64,000 nucleotides of DNA from Zipacnadum sp036504235. GTDB taxonomy: Bacteria > Armatimonadota > Zipacnadia > Zipacnadales > Zipacnadaceae. The stretch is from contig DASXVN010000021.1 in the NCBI GenBank assembly GCA_036504235.1, positions 8,845 through 72,844 of the forward strand, read 5' to 3'. Position numbers and translations under genes: made by a program. A model generated the notes under the pieces. That model saw nothing but the letters and a program-made list of their open reading frames with translations. It had not been told where the DNA came from and ran no database searches. Below are positions 34,901 to 43,268 of this stretch, piece by piece. Positions within the stretch are counted from its first letter, which is position 1; each line of letters opens with the position of its first letter.

Positions 34901-35882
34901 GACGGTGGCGAATCTGGACTTGCAGCCGCAGGAAACTCGCGTTTTCGCCCTGAATCACGGCACCTGGGTGGACGCCGCGGAATCCTGGTACCGCGACAAG
35001 GTGGCCTTCCGCAAGCCCTATCCGCCCCCGCCGGCCGCGACCACGCCACTGCCCCCCGCGGGGGACGTAGTGGTGCGGCAGTTCAAGGTCCAGCCCCGGA
35101 CGGCCGCGGACCTGGCCTGGACGCAACCGGCCTTCGACGACGCCGCCTGGCAGAACCTGGGCGTCGGCTACTGGAACGATCTGGGCCTCAAGGTGACCGG
35201 AGACACGGTCCTGTACCGGACCCATTTCCGAGCGCCGGCCGACTGGGCGGGGCGCAGCATTATGCTCTACCTGACCTCCTTCGACTCGCCGGTGATCTAC
35301 AACGACGCGACCTTCTACCTGAACGGGACGCAGTTCGCCACCCACCGGGGCCACGGCTGGAATAACATGAACGTGCTGGACACGCAGGGCCTGGTCAAGC
35401 CGGGCGATAACGTGCTGGCCTTCAGCGTCAAGGCCGATGCCGACCGACCCGGCGGCACTTCCGGCGTGATGTTCTTTCGGCCCGAGGAGAGGCTCCAGAA
35501 CCAACGTGACCTGACCGCCGGCTGGATGAACTACCTCGACCAGACCAAGTCCGTGCCAGCGGCGCTGCCCGGCAAGGTGCAGGGGCGCAGCCTGCGCCAG
35601 ACGGTGGATATTCCCGCCGACTGGGCGGGTCAGCCCGTGTACCTGCATATCGAGACGCCCAACCAGTGGCTAGCCACGGTGGTCATCAACGGGCAGCCCA
35701 TCGACTACGACCAGTCGCTGCATCCCTGGGGAGCGCGGGCGGACGTCCGCCTCGACCCCTACGTGCACCCCGGCCCCAACACGCTGGAGCTGTGGTCCTT
35801 CTCGGTGGTGGGCCAGAAGAACCCGCAGGGCGATATGGCAGTCATCAAGACAGTGCTGGGGACGGCGGGCGCGCGGGGCTGA
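31926..35882 (+). CDS. GH42-like exported glycosidase with inserted and C-terminal carbohydrate-binding domains
   Basis: The product is about 1318 aa. The ATG at 31926, with GGGAGG upstream, begins the signal peptide MRRSLLFVLCLTFAALSG; an open frame from 31839 lacks these features. A TIM-barrel-like region is suggested by PWWLAQRFPEEVSRHDPYIL and by the GH42-like LDYSPAAQRGFRTWLRDIQG near 325. The usual NE acid/base motif is not evident, so activity is unproven. A galactose-binding-like domain near 430-550 (WMRQEFDPTAWLEKN, VYLNGDYLG) interrupts the barrel. About 690-900 is a GATase-like trimerisation domain (SIAVLHSSRNERYMPSVSES, LEAYIRAGGTFIALHG). Two further jelly-roll domains fill 1040-1318. 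It probably acts on beta-galactosides or related glycans outside the cytoplasm. Confidence 0.7.
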   Translation: MRRSLLFVLCLTFAALSGAGAAGVTQSLAPAAATPNLLGYGKLALALDRQPGGGVATFTCADATRAAALASKLRADFSWDPLLGAQATPLTLGGRQVSGFALPGAGVALVAQRGDKVYVVSGADAAAVVARATALKLDLSAVKYDFPQGHSAGLDYFDLSALRAYYSWRSADYLYTKFTPEQLAANDKFARDINLQTSFQFPFWGVGSEAGDGAFDTYAGEYEVRRALRNDRDVEVLFGPAEMPWWLAQRFPEEVSRHDPYILYGVWGGVGEAGARHMSYWASEPAFAYAARFTQEIYRRYQVTAGDRLAAAAALFGRPGVEAGAHHMSWDFLDYSPAAQRGFRTWLRDIQGYTLAQVSERYYGDAKKLTSWEQVTVPSVFSFFGGFGERDTFNLLTNWRWRPDSPAAQDELWYAPDYTPGAEWTTVDLPPSQAQLFLPRPEGMTSAWMRQEFDPTAWLEKNKGQELYLVANTYSGQAVEVYLNGDYLGQIKSKQHWGPIGMKVTLLLRPGRNVLTVKVAEGQIAGPVYLTTQQPAYYPYLGKQQNARWADLREFQGYSTYWGHKRVFTALRQVNPDLPFKLYGVDAMLWDYYTRLMAETGVGGMQFTGSGSSYQPWPTGLGLADGFYGTSEEGGQYNDVPGITRELSWILFGGEGSHVFYYDESLYKEFNDQTHWFDNHQRLLALVGKAQRVQPSIAVLHSSRNERYMPSVSESFAWGIDRGILQSLQFDNVVVTDREVLSGAVQAYPVLFDTNTTVMDDAELKALEAYIRAGGTFIALHGTGRHSITEPDTWGISRLTGCQVLGERVNRLVTVLPDNPLLKRLAGMSFPGNGLALDYRGVDHAGAGTVALAPLDKDQGVVPIATWEDGTIAVAMRQLGKGRIIVLGSTFWTATSDLAGNGLQRTGTVNQEFLRDILAGVGVTTPIDADQPLWVRHFVTKNGLQDWYMAYNSGGAAGTGLKFSFAAPQAPRELLDAITGKPTPFTYAAGRVTVANLDLQPQETRVFALNHGTWVDAAESWYRDKVAFRKPYPPPPAATTPLPPAGDVVVRQFKVQPRTAADLAWTQPAFDDAAWQNLGVGYWNDLGLKVTGDTVLYRTHFRAPADWAGRSIMLYLTSFDSPVIYNDATFYLNGTQFATHRGHGWNNMNVLDTQGLVKPGDNVLAFSVKADADRPGGTSGVMFFRPEERLQNQRDLTAGWMNYLDQTKSVPAALPGKVQGRSLRQTVDIPADWAGQPVYLHIETPNQWLATVVINGQPIDYDQSLHPWGARADVRLDPYVHPGPNTLELWSFSVVGQKNPQGDMAVIKTVLGTAGARG

Positions 35883-35952
35883 ACCCCGGGCTCACGAGGT
35901 GATCGAGGTTGGCGGAGCACGAGGTTCGGCAGGCTTTGGGCCGGGGGGAAAC

Positions 35953-36192
35953 ATGGTGAACGACACCGGCGAACTGCAGAAGTCAATTGACCGGTTGGAT
36001 CGCTCTATCAAGCGGATGAACTCCCTCGGCTGGAGTTTCCTCAAGGGCATCGCCGCCGCCGCGGGGGGAACCATAGGGCTGGCCATCGTGGTCACAACAG
36101 CCGTCTATATCATAGCCGCAATTCCGGAAACAAATGCGATCGGCGCCTTCTTCCACGCCGTCGCCGGTCTTATCAGCCGCAATCAGCACTGA
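35953..36192 (+). CDS. Small membrane protein, DUF5665-like
   Basis: The product is 79 aa from the ATG at 35953, which follows GGGGGGAAAC; an in-frame start at 35899 is weaker. A short polar helix (LQKSIDRLDRSIKRMNSLGW) leads into a glycine-rich helix, FLKGIAAAAGGTIGLAIVVT, and a hydrophobic segment to about residue 55. The layout resembles DUF5665 proteins, one-helix membrane proteins of unknown role. The 36193-36397 spacer downstream shows nothing recognisable. Confidence 0.6.
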   Translation: MVNDTGELQKSIDRLDRSIKRMNSLGWSFLKGIAAAAGGTIGLAIVVTTAVYIIAAIPETNAIGAFFHAVAGLISRNQH

Positions 36193-36397
36193 GATCTCTG
36201 TTCCGACACGCGAAGGTAGGGTCAGGGCCCTTCCGCAACGCCTTCCGAACGGAAAACGGGAGGGCCGGCCCCGGCTCCCATCGCAGCTCACAGTCACAGG
36301 AGAACAATTCCCGCCTGTCCTTCGTTCATGCCTGTAAAGGGCGAGGAACTCGCACGTGGCCGGCTGCGGCGCGTTCCTCGGGGCGGGAGTGACGGGG

Positions 36398-37822
36398 ATG
36401 GCGAGGATCGTGCTGGTGGAGCCGCCGGCTCCGGGATATCACGTGTTCAGTTTCTCCAATCTGCCGCGGCTCGGGCTGCCCTCCCTGGGCACCGTGCTGC
36501 GCGACCGGGGACACGAGGTCAAAATCTTCTGCCCCGATCTGGCTCCGTTGCCCCCGTCGGAACTGCTCCAGGCCGACCTGGTGGGGCTCTCCACGACCAC
36601 CAGCACGGCCCCCGCGGCCTATCGGCTCGGCGATTTCTGCCGCGCGCATGGAGTCCCGGTGCTCATGGGCGGGGTGCACGCCAGCTTCCGGCCGCAGGAG
36701 GCGCTGCGCCACGCCGACTACGTGCTGCGGGGCGAGGCGGAGGAAGTAGTGGGGGACGCCGTGGACCGCATCCTGGCCCGGTCGCCACTCCCCGGTTCCC
36801 CGGAGGCGGACGGTGACGGCGAGGCCCCGGACCTCCCCGAACTATGCCGGGTGCGCGACCTCGACGCCCTGCCGGTCCCTGATCTGTCGCTGATCCAGGG
36901 CTGGCGCCCCACGGCGGTCACGCCGATCCAGACCTCCCGCGGTTGCCCCCACGATTGTAGCTTCTGCTCAGTCACCACCATGTTCGGCCACCGCTACCGC
37001 TTCCGGAGCACCGGGCTGGTGCTGGAGGAGATCGCGCAGCGCCGGCCGCGGTGCATCTTCTTTTATGACGACAACTTCGCCGCCTACCCGGCGCGGACCA
37101 AGGAGCTGCTGGAGGGGATGCTGCGTCTGCCCCATCCGCCGCGGTGGGCCGGGCAGGTGCGCGCCGACTGCGTCGAGGACCCCGAGCTGCTCGACCTGAT
37201 GCAGGCCTCCCACTGCGAGCGCCTGTTCATCGGCTACGAATCCGCCTCCCCCGCCACGCTGCAGACCTACAATAAGCAGGAATCCGTGGAGCAGATCCTG
37301 ACCAGCCTGCGCCTGCTGCACGAGCGCCGGATTCCGGTGCATGGGATGTTTGTGCTGGGGGCGGACAGCGACGATGTGCCCGGCATCCGGGAGACGGTCA
37401 ACTTCACGGTGCGCCAGGGCGTGGACACGGTGCAGTTCAGCGTGCTGACGCCCTTCCCGGGCACCCGGCAGTTTCGGGCTTTCGAGCAGGCCCAGCGCAT
37501 CTTCGAGCGGGACTGGTCGCGCTACGATGGCGGGCACGTGGTTTTCGAGCCCCGGCACATGTCCGCGGCGACCCTCCAGCGCGAAACCAGCCGCGCCTAT
37601 CACCGGTTCTACTCGCTGGCGCGCGCGATCAAGCACGGCCTGGCCCGACGCTATGCCGAGCTCGCCATCGGCCTGTACGCGCAGAGAATCCTGCTCCTGA
37701 TGCGCTGGCGCGACCGGGGCTTCTTCCGCCGCCTGCGGCGCCAGGGCCGCGCCCCCGCAGGCGCGCTGCCCAGCGACTACCAGGTATCGGTGCGGAAGGG
37801 CACGGCAGGCAGGCCGGCCTGA
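36398..37822 (+). CDS. B12-binding-domain radical SAM protein
   Basis: The product is about 474 aa. The ATG at 36398 starts MARIVLVEPPAPGYHVF; an upstream in-frame ATG at 36356 would add 14 residues. Residues 1-140 form a cobalamin-binding-like Rossmann domain (GTVLRDRGHEVKIFCPDL, PVLMGGVHASFRPQEAL, DYVLRGEAEEVV). The radical SAM cluster motif is RGCPHDCSFC near 180-190 (three cysteines, C-x3-C-x2-C), followed by FFYDDNFAAYP and LFIGYESASPATLQ. The C-terminal helical part has GMFVLGADSDD and PFPGTRQF, typical of the hopanoid- and lipid-modifying subgroup. The substrate is unknown. Its end overlaps the end of the convergent sialate esterase gene by 46 bases. Confidence 0.88.
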   Translation: MARIVLVEPPAPGYHVFSFSNLPRLGLPSLGTVLRDRGHEVKIFCPDLAPLPPSELLQADLVGLSTTTSTAPAAYRLGDFCRAHGVPVLMGGVHASFRPQEALRHADYVLRGEAEEVVGDAVDRILARSPLPGSPEADGDGEAPDLPELCRVRDLDALPVPDLSLIQGWRPTAVTPIQTSRGCPHDCSFCSVTTMFGHRYRFRSTGLVLEEIAQRRPRCIFFYDDNFAAYPARTKELLEGMLRLPHPPRWAGQVRADCVEDPELLDLMQASHCERLFIGYESASPATLQTYNKQESVEQILTSLRLLHERRIPVHGMFVLGADSDDVPGIRETVNFTVRQGVDTVQFSVLTPFPGTRQFRAFEQAQRIFERDWSRYDGGHVVFEPRHMSAATLQRETSRAYHRFYSLARAIKHGLARRYAELAIGLYAQRILLLMRWRDRGFFRRLRRQGRAPAGALPSDYQVSVRKGTAGRPA

Positions 37823-39699
37823 TTGTAGAGGTTGCACAGGGCGTTGTCGCCCCAGCCGTAGCGCACCGCCACCGGCGCGGGCACCTGCGGCGCCGACAGG
37901 ACCACCGTCTCCCCGTCCCGCACCGCCGAGGCCCAGAAGAACTGCTTATCCGCGCCGGCCACGGCGAACCCCGTCGGCCCGCTGCCGCGCGAGACCAAGC
38001 CGGTCGCGTGGTCCAAGCTCACCCGGATCGTCCCGCCCTCCACCGCCAGGGACTTGTAGCTGGGTCCCAGGTACTCGACGGGCAGGCCGTAGGTGTCGGC
38101 CAGAGCCACCCGGGCCAGACGCAGGCCCACGTCGAGCTTGTTGGGCGGGTGGATGTTGTACAGCTCCCCGCGATCCATCGCCACGGCCAGGCCGGTATGC
38201 GGGACGGTCTGCGTGACCTGCCACTGGGCCTCCCGCACCAGCGCCCAGCCGCTGCCGCCGGGCTTGTCGGGCAACTGCCAGAAGCCAGCCAACTGGACCA
38301 GGTAGAAGGGCATCTCGGCGACCCCAAAGAGACTGCGCCAGTCGCGGATCAGGTTGGTCAGCGCCGGCTTGTAGAGGTCGGCGTTGCCCACATTCCCCTC
38401 GCCTTGGTACCAGATCGCGCCCTTGAGGGCCAGCGGCGCGAGGGGGGCGATCATGCCCTCATAGCAGCCGGTCGCCACGTAGCGATGCTCGGCCTGCCCG
38501 CCTTTGAGTTGCGCGGACGGCGTACTCGCCTGGTAGAGCCAGGGCCCGGCCAGCGACACCGGCGGGTCGGTGCTCGGCCCGGCAAGCTGCAAGGCCATCT
38601 GCTCAGGCTTGCCCACGAAACCGCGCTCGCCTCGCACCCGCACGACCAGCACATTGCGCCCGGCGCGGACCAGGGCCCCCGGCACGTCATATTCGCGAGC
38701 CAGAGGTGTGCCGTAGTTGCTATTGCCGTCGACAAAGCTGCCGTTGAACCACACCGTATCGGCGCTGTCAATCACCCCTAGGCTCAGGGTCAGACTCTTA
38801 CCAGCCCAGGAGGCCGGCGCCTGGACTTCCTTGCGGAACCAGACCACGCCCGTGAAGCCGGGGAGCGCGGTCTCCTGCCAGTTGTGGGGCAGGTCCAACG
38901 TCTTCCAGGCCGAGGCGTCGTAGGCCGGGTCGGACCAGGACTGGGTGGCGGCGTAGTTTGGGTCGAGCTTCTGCCAGCTATCTTCCATCTGCTTGGCGTA
39001 GTCGGCGCGCGGGTCGGCTTTCTCGTAGCCTCGCAGGGTGCGCAGGGAGGGCAGGGTGCTCCAGGCCTGAATGTCGGTCGCGCCCCAGCAGCTCTCGATC
39101 AGCCCCTGGGGGACTTTGGTCTGCTTGTAGACCTCGCGCCCGAAGAAGAAGCCGATGGCGGAGAAACCGCCCCAGATCGGCTGGTCGGCGCTTACCGTAT
39201 CGCGATTGCAGACCCGCCAGGAGGCGGTGATATTCGTAGCCGGGGAAAAGCGGCTGTCGAAGGGCACCGTGTAGAACCGGATCTGCGGATAATCCGCGTC
39301 GTTGAGTTCATCCCACCACTGGTTGACGCTCTTGAGACCCATCTCCATGTTGGACTGGCCAGAACAGATCCAGACGTCGCCGAAGAGCACGTTCTTCAGG
39401 GTCACCGTCTGCGAACCGCTAATCGTAACGGTGTGCGGCCCGCCCGCCGGGTAGGGGCCGACCGGGGCCACCCACTTGCCCTGCGCGTCGGCCCGGACCG
39501 TAACCGGCTGGTCGTCCACGGCCACGGTCACCGCGGCGCCCGGCGTGGTCCAGCCCCAGAGCGGACAGGGCCGGTCGCGCTGCAAGACCATGCCGTCTCC
39601 GAACAGACCGTACAGAAAGGGCCTCCCGCCCGCCGAGGCCAGTGAGGCCAGGGCCAACAGGAACAGAGCAGCCGGCAGCGCGACACGCAGGTTCTTCAA
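37777..39699 (-). CDS. Sialate O-acetylesterase-like exported esterase
   Basis: The product is 640 aa with a signal peptide (1-23, ASLASAGG). The SASA domain carries VWICSGQSNMEMGL (catalytic Ser near 117), GLIESCWGATDIQAW (oxyanion region near 205), IWYQGEGNVGNADLY near 433 and AMDRGELYNIHPPNKLDVG near 510, with the Asp and His of the triad. A jelly-roll domain is inserted near 240-370 (FRKEVQAPASWAGKSL, GRNVLVVRVRGERG). Family members remove O-acetyl groups from sialic acids or from plant polysaccharides; in this phylum the latter is more likely. It begins 17 bases after family member B, so the two are co-transcribed. Confidence 0.88.
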   Translation of the reverse strand: MKNLRVALPAALFLLALASLASAGGRPFLYGLFGDGMVLQRDRPCPLWGWTTPGAAVTVAVDDQPVTVRADAQGKWVAPVGPYPAGGPHTVTISGSQTVTLKNVLFGDVWICSGQSNMEMGLKSVNQWWDELNDADYPQIRFYTVPFDSRFSPATNITASWRVCNRDTVSADQPIWGGFSAIGFFFGREVYKQTKVPQGLIESCWGATDIQAWSTLPSLRTLRGYEKADPRADYAKQMEDSWQKLDPNYAATQSWSDPAYDASAWKTLDLPHNWQETALPGFTGVVWFRKEVQAPASWAGKSLTLSLGVIDSADTVWFNGSFVDGNSNYGTPLAREYDVPGALVRAGRNVLVVRVRGERGFVGKPEQMALQLAGPSTDPPVSLAGPWLYQASTPSAQLKGGQAEHRYVATGCYEGMIAPLAPLALKGAIWYQGEGNVGNADLYKPALTNLIRDWRSLFGVAEMPFYLVQLAGFWQLPDKPGGSGWALVREAQWQVTQTVPHTGLAVAMDRGELYNIHPPNKLDVGLRLARVALADTYGLPVEYLGPSYKSLAVEGGTIRVSLDHATGLVSRGSGPTGFAVAGADKQFFWASAVRDGETVVLSAPQVPAPVAVRYGWGDNALCNLYNQAGLPAVPFRTDTW

Positions 39700-39716
39700 G
39701 GCAGTTCTCCTTTAGA

Positions 39717-42700
39717 CTAGCTCTCCATCCACGGCGCCTGGACGACCGTCCCCGGCGCGCTGGGCAGGGCGCGCTTCTCGCTGGCGCCGGGGGCGAGAGT
39801 TACGGTCAGCTTGGTCCCCGAGAGGGGGGCGAAAGCCGGCACGCCGGTCAGATTGCAGGTGATCGGCTTATCCGTGGGATTGTTGACCTCCAGGAACCAG
39901 TTGACGCCGTTGGGGGCCAGGCTGACGCGCGCCGCCGGGTTGTCGCAGCGCAGCAACTCGCCGATATACAGCCGGTGATCGCGGGCATTGGTCTCGACCA
40001 TGGTCCAGGCCGCGCCCTCGGCGACCGGGAGCATGCGGACCTGCTTGGTGACCAGATCGTACTGGCCGGTGAGGTTGGAGGCCGGCACGCCAAAGACGCG
40101 CACCGAGAGGTCATGCGGCAGGTCGTACTTGCTGATCGCGACCACCGCGCCGCCGTCCGCGGCGTCCACGTCGAGGAAGTAGTTGATGCCCCGGAGCTTG
40201 CCCTGGGTCACCTCATACTTGTAGCTCGGCGGGCAGCCGATCCCGTAGTCGGCGATGAACTTCTCCAGCCACGCGTTGTTGGTCTGGTCCTCAAAGGGAC
40301 GCATGAAGACCAGGAAGCGAGCGGTGACCTTATCGCCCGGCTTGACCTCCTGGTTGCGGCCGTCGAGGTAGATCTGGTTCCAGCGCTGGCCGGACTCGTA
40401 GGAGAGGTTGTCGCTCAGAGCGATCACGCCCGGGGCTCCGCCCAGGACGTTGTCCGGGTACACGTAGCCGCCTACCGGGAGCTGGCCCAAGCGGGAAAAC
40501 TTGTCGCCCACCTGGAAAAGCCAGCTCAGCGCCGGGCCGGTCTTGTCGCGGATGAAGAGCTGGTCGTATTCGTGCGGCGTCTCCCCGAAGTTCATGGTGG
40601 CGAGATTGAGCCGCCGGAACTGCTGGGCCTGCTTGAAGGTGGTGGTCACCTCATAGACGACCGCGGAGACGGCCTGGTGGTAACGCCCTCGCGGGGAGAT
40701 CAGCCGGCTGGTAATATCCGCCAGCTTGGTGGGCAGCGTCTGCCGCGGCGGGCCATTGAAGAGGAAGGGGTCTCCCGCCGCGAACTGCTGGTCGCCGACG
40801 TAGTCAATGATGTCCCCGTCAAAGCTGGCCAGACGCGGGGTGTAGCGGAAGGCTGATTCGGTCGGCTCGGTGCCGAGGCTGGTGGTGAGGCGTAGGCGGA
40901 CCTTGCAGGCGGCGGTGTAGATATCGCCGCCGTCGATGCCCTGGATCTTGAGTTCACCCCGGCGAGAGGAGGAAGGCTCCTCACCGCCCTCGGGGATGCC
41001 CTTGTGGAAGGTGATCTCGATGCCGTTGCCAAAGGTCTTGAGCGTTTCCTTCTTCTCGTCCCAGCTTGTCACGTGGTTCATGCCCATGAGCCGGTCGCCC
41101 ATGGCCCAAAGGCGGGCGCCGTCGGTGTAAGTGGCCAGGCAGGCGCCCATCGCGGTTTTGCCGGCCAGGTCGGTCACCACCGGGCACAGGTACCACTGCT
41201 GGCTGTGGTTCTCGTCCACCGACACGGAGTAGGTCTTGGCCCCCGCGCAGTCGTAGCGCCGGTAGACCGAGCCGTCCTGGGCGTTGAAGATCGTGATCTC
41301 CTTGAGCCCCGCGTCGCTGGAGGCGTCCAGCAGCAGGCGGAACTGGTTGGCGCCGGGGCGGTAGGGCATGCCGTTGCAGGCAATCGCCCACCAGCGGCTG
41401 ATCTTCGGGCCGCTGGTCAGGTACAGGTCGCTGGGCTGGACCGAGCCGCCCCGGGTGGCGTCGATCAGACTCAGCGGCGTGGCGCCGCGGACCACGGGCA
41501 GTTGCGCCGCGGCCGCGGCGGCCGCCAGATCGGCGGGCCGATCCACGCTCACGACGGTGATCGGGTTGAGGGTCAGCGAGCCGGCCTCCATGTTCAGATA
41601 GCGGGCGAAACCGTCGTCCACCAGCTTGGGCCCCTCATACATCTTCACCGCGCAGCCGAAGGTGACATAGTTCCACCAGGGGTCCAGCGTCGCTTTCTGC
41701 AGGCCCCCAAAGCCCGTGCCGACGCGCCACTGGTGCTGGTAGACGACGCCGGTGGGGTCCTTGAGGCGCCCGTCGGGGGCGAAGTTGTCCTTGACGGGCA
41801 GCACCCAAACGCCGAGGTTGTAGCGATAGATGCCGCGGACATCGTAGTAGCCAAAGCCGGGAATCGCCGCAAAGGTGTCGGTGGTCTGGGCCTTGCAGTC
41901 GGCGACCTCCTGGGCCAGACTGGCCTCGGTGAGCTTGGCCGGGTCCTCGAGGAAAGCGATATAGGATAGCCCGGCAGCCTTGGCGGCGGTTACCCACTGG
42001 GCGACCGTACCGGAGCCGCCCCCGGCGGCGGTACGCGCGCCGATCAGGCCCTTCCACTCGGGCCGGTTCTCGGTGTAGCTGGCCGTGCTCCAATTATACG
42101 GAGACAGGTCGGGCTTGCCGGAACCGGCCGGGGGGGCCACAAAGCCGCCCAGGCCCGCCGCCCGGGCCGGCTCGGCCAGCCAGCGGTAGGCGTTGAGCAG
42201 CAGGCGGAAGCCGTCGCTGGGGTGCGTGCCGTCGCCGTTGAGCATCAGCGCGTCGCGCAGGCCGATGTGGCCGTAGTTGCCCCAGGTCCAGGTGATGTAC
42301 AGCGGAAAGACCATCATGCGACCGCTGGCCCCCTGAGCCTCGCGCACGCCTACGACCTCGGGCGAGGCGGCGTATACGCCGGTCTTCTCGCCGTAGGTGA
42401 AGACCTCCTGGCCGCTGCCCAGCGGGGTGTCATTGACGATGGTCCGGGTGGTGTCCATGCCCCGCACCAGCACCTGCCACGATTTGCCGTACTTCATGGG
42501 CACGGTGCCCGGCCAGCTCCACTCGCCCCACTTGGGCAGGAACAGCCCCGACACGCCCTCGGTAACCGGGTGCTTGGTGATGTCGCTGGTCCACAGGTAG
42601 GTGGCCAGATTGCGGGTGACGGCGCTGACGGAGACCTGGGTGACCTTACCCGGGTCCACCAGGGCCTCCTCATAGCTGGTCACGTCGTAGCGGCTGCCGA

Positions 42701-43106
42701 TGCGCTCCGCCCAAGTGGTGCCGCCGCGGCCCTCGCCCAGCGGGACCCAGAGGATGCTGCCGCCCGCCTTATAGTACTCGTCCAGCGCCCGGAGAATCCC
42801 CGGCTTGAGCTCTCCCACGATGGTGGAGGGCAGCGCCTGCTCCAGGGTGCCGACCACGATGATCACCTGGAACTTCTTGAGGAACTCCGGCGGATAGAAG
42901 GCGGGGTCGCCGGCGTTGCGGTCCGCGTCCACCCAGTACAGGTGGACGTTCTGCGCAGCGAGGTCCTGCACGTATTTGGGAGTAATGGCCCGCGCGTAGC
43001 CCAGGATGAGCACGTCCACCGACGGCGCGGCGGTCTCTGCCGCGGCGACCAGGCTCGCCCCTACCAGCAGCATGAGGATCAGACCGAGACCCAATAGGCG
43101 TTTCAT
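39717..43106 (-). CDS. Giant exported protein, PHP-remnant family member B
   Basis: The product is about 1129 aa. The ATG at 43106, after AAAAGGAAA, begins the signal peptide MKRLLGLGLILMLLVGASLV. The open frame continues far upstream through the divergent GH-D-like gene, but that part is antisense. Order of parts: GATase-like N-terminus (VDVLILGYARAITP, YYKAGGSILWVPLGEG), LLLNAYRWLAEPARAAGLGG near 300, the PHP-like domain near 355-455, and a beta-rich middle with WAMGDRLMGMNH near 670. The NPTD box FLEVNNPTDKPITCNL lies near 1078. The PHP ligand positions are wholly replaced (GLIGARTAAGGGSGTV, AIPGFGYYD), making B the most degenerate member. It leads an operon with the sialate esterase-like gene. 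Confidence 0.75.
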   Translation of the reverse strand: MKRLLGLGLILMLLVGASLVAAAETAAPSVDVLILGYARAITPKYVQDLAAQNVHLYWVDADRNAGDPAFYPPEFLKKFQVIIVVGTLEQALPSTIVGELKPGILRALDEYYKAGGSILWVPLGEGRGGTTWAERIGSRYDVTSYEEALVDPGKVTQVSVSAVTRNLATYLWTSDITKHPVTEGVSGLFLPKWGEWSWPGTVPMKYGKSWQVLVRGMDTTRTIVNDTPLGSGQEVFTYGEKTGVYAASPEVVGVREAQGASGRMMVFPLYITWTWGNYGHIGLRDALMLNGDGTHPSDGFRLLLNAYRWLAEPARAAGLGGFVAPPAGSGKPDLSPYNWSTASYTENRPEWKGLIGARTAAGGGSGTVAQWVTAAKAAGLSYIAFLEDPAKLTEASLAQEVADCKAQTTDTFAAIPGFGYYDVRGIYRYNLGVWVLPVKDNFAPDGRLKDPTGVVYQHQWRVGTGFGGLQKATLDPWWNYVTFGCAVKMYEGPKLVDDGFARYLNMEAGSLTLNPITVVSVDRPADLAAAAAAAQLPVVRGATPLSLIDATRGGSVQPSDLYLTSGPKISRWWAIACNGMPYRPGANQFRLLLDASSDAGLKEITIFNAQDGSVYRRYDCAGAKTYSVSVDENHSQQWYLCPVVTDLAGKTAMGACLATYTDGARLWAMGDRLMGMNHVTSWDEKKETLKTFGNGIEITFHKGIPEGGEEPSSSRRGELKIQGIDGGDIYTAACKVRLRLTTSLGTEPTESAFRYTPRLASFDGDIIDYVGDQQFAAGDPFLFNGPPRQTLPTKLADITSRLISPRGRYHQAVSAVVYEVTTTFKQAQQFRRLNLATMNFGETPHEYDQLFIRDKTGPALSWLFQVGDKFSRLGQLPVGGYVYPDNVLGGAPGVIALSDNLSYESGQRWNQIYLDGRNQEVKPGDKVTARFLVFMRPFEDQTNNAWLEKFIADYGIGCPPSYKYEVTQGKLRGINYFLDVDAADGGAVVAISKYDLPHDLSVRVFGVPASNLTGQYDLVTKQVRMLPVAEGAAWTMVETNARDHRLYIGELLRCDNPAARVSLAPNGVNWFLEVNNPTDKPITCNLTGVPAFAPLSGTKLTVTLAPGASEKRALPSAPGTVVQAPWMES

Positions 43107-43268
43107 CGTCCAGTTTCCTTTTCCCTGACCTGAAGTAGGGGCGCCGGCGAGGCGGTCCCGCGTATGCATGGTTACATATTCCCCGTGGTCGGCGCCCTCA
43201 CCTGCGCAGGAAAGCGACGGCGGCGCGAGGAAGCAGTCGGAAACGCCCTTAGCGAAAGGTGAAGCCTC

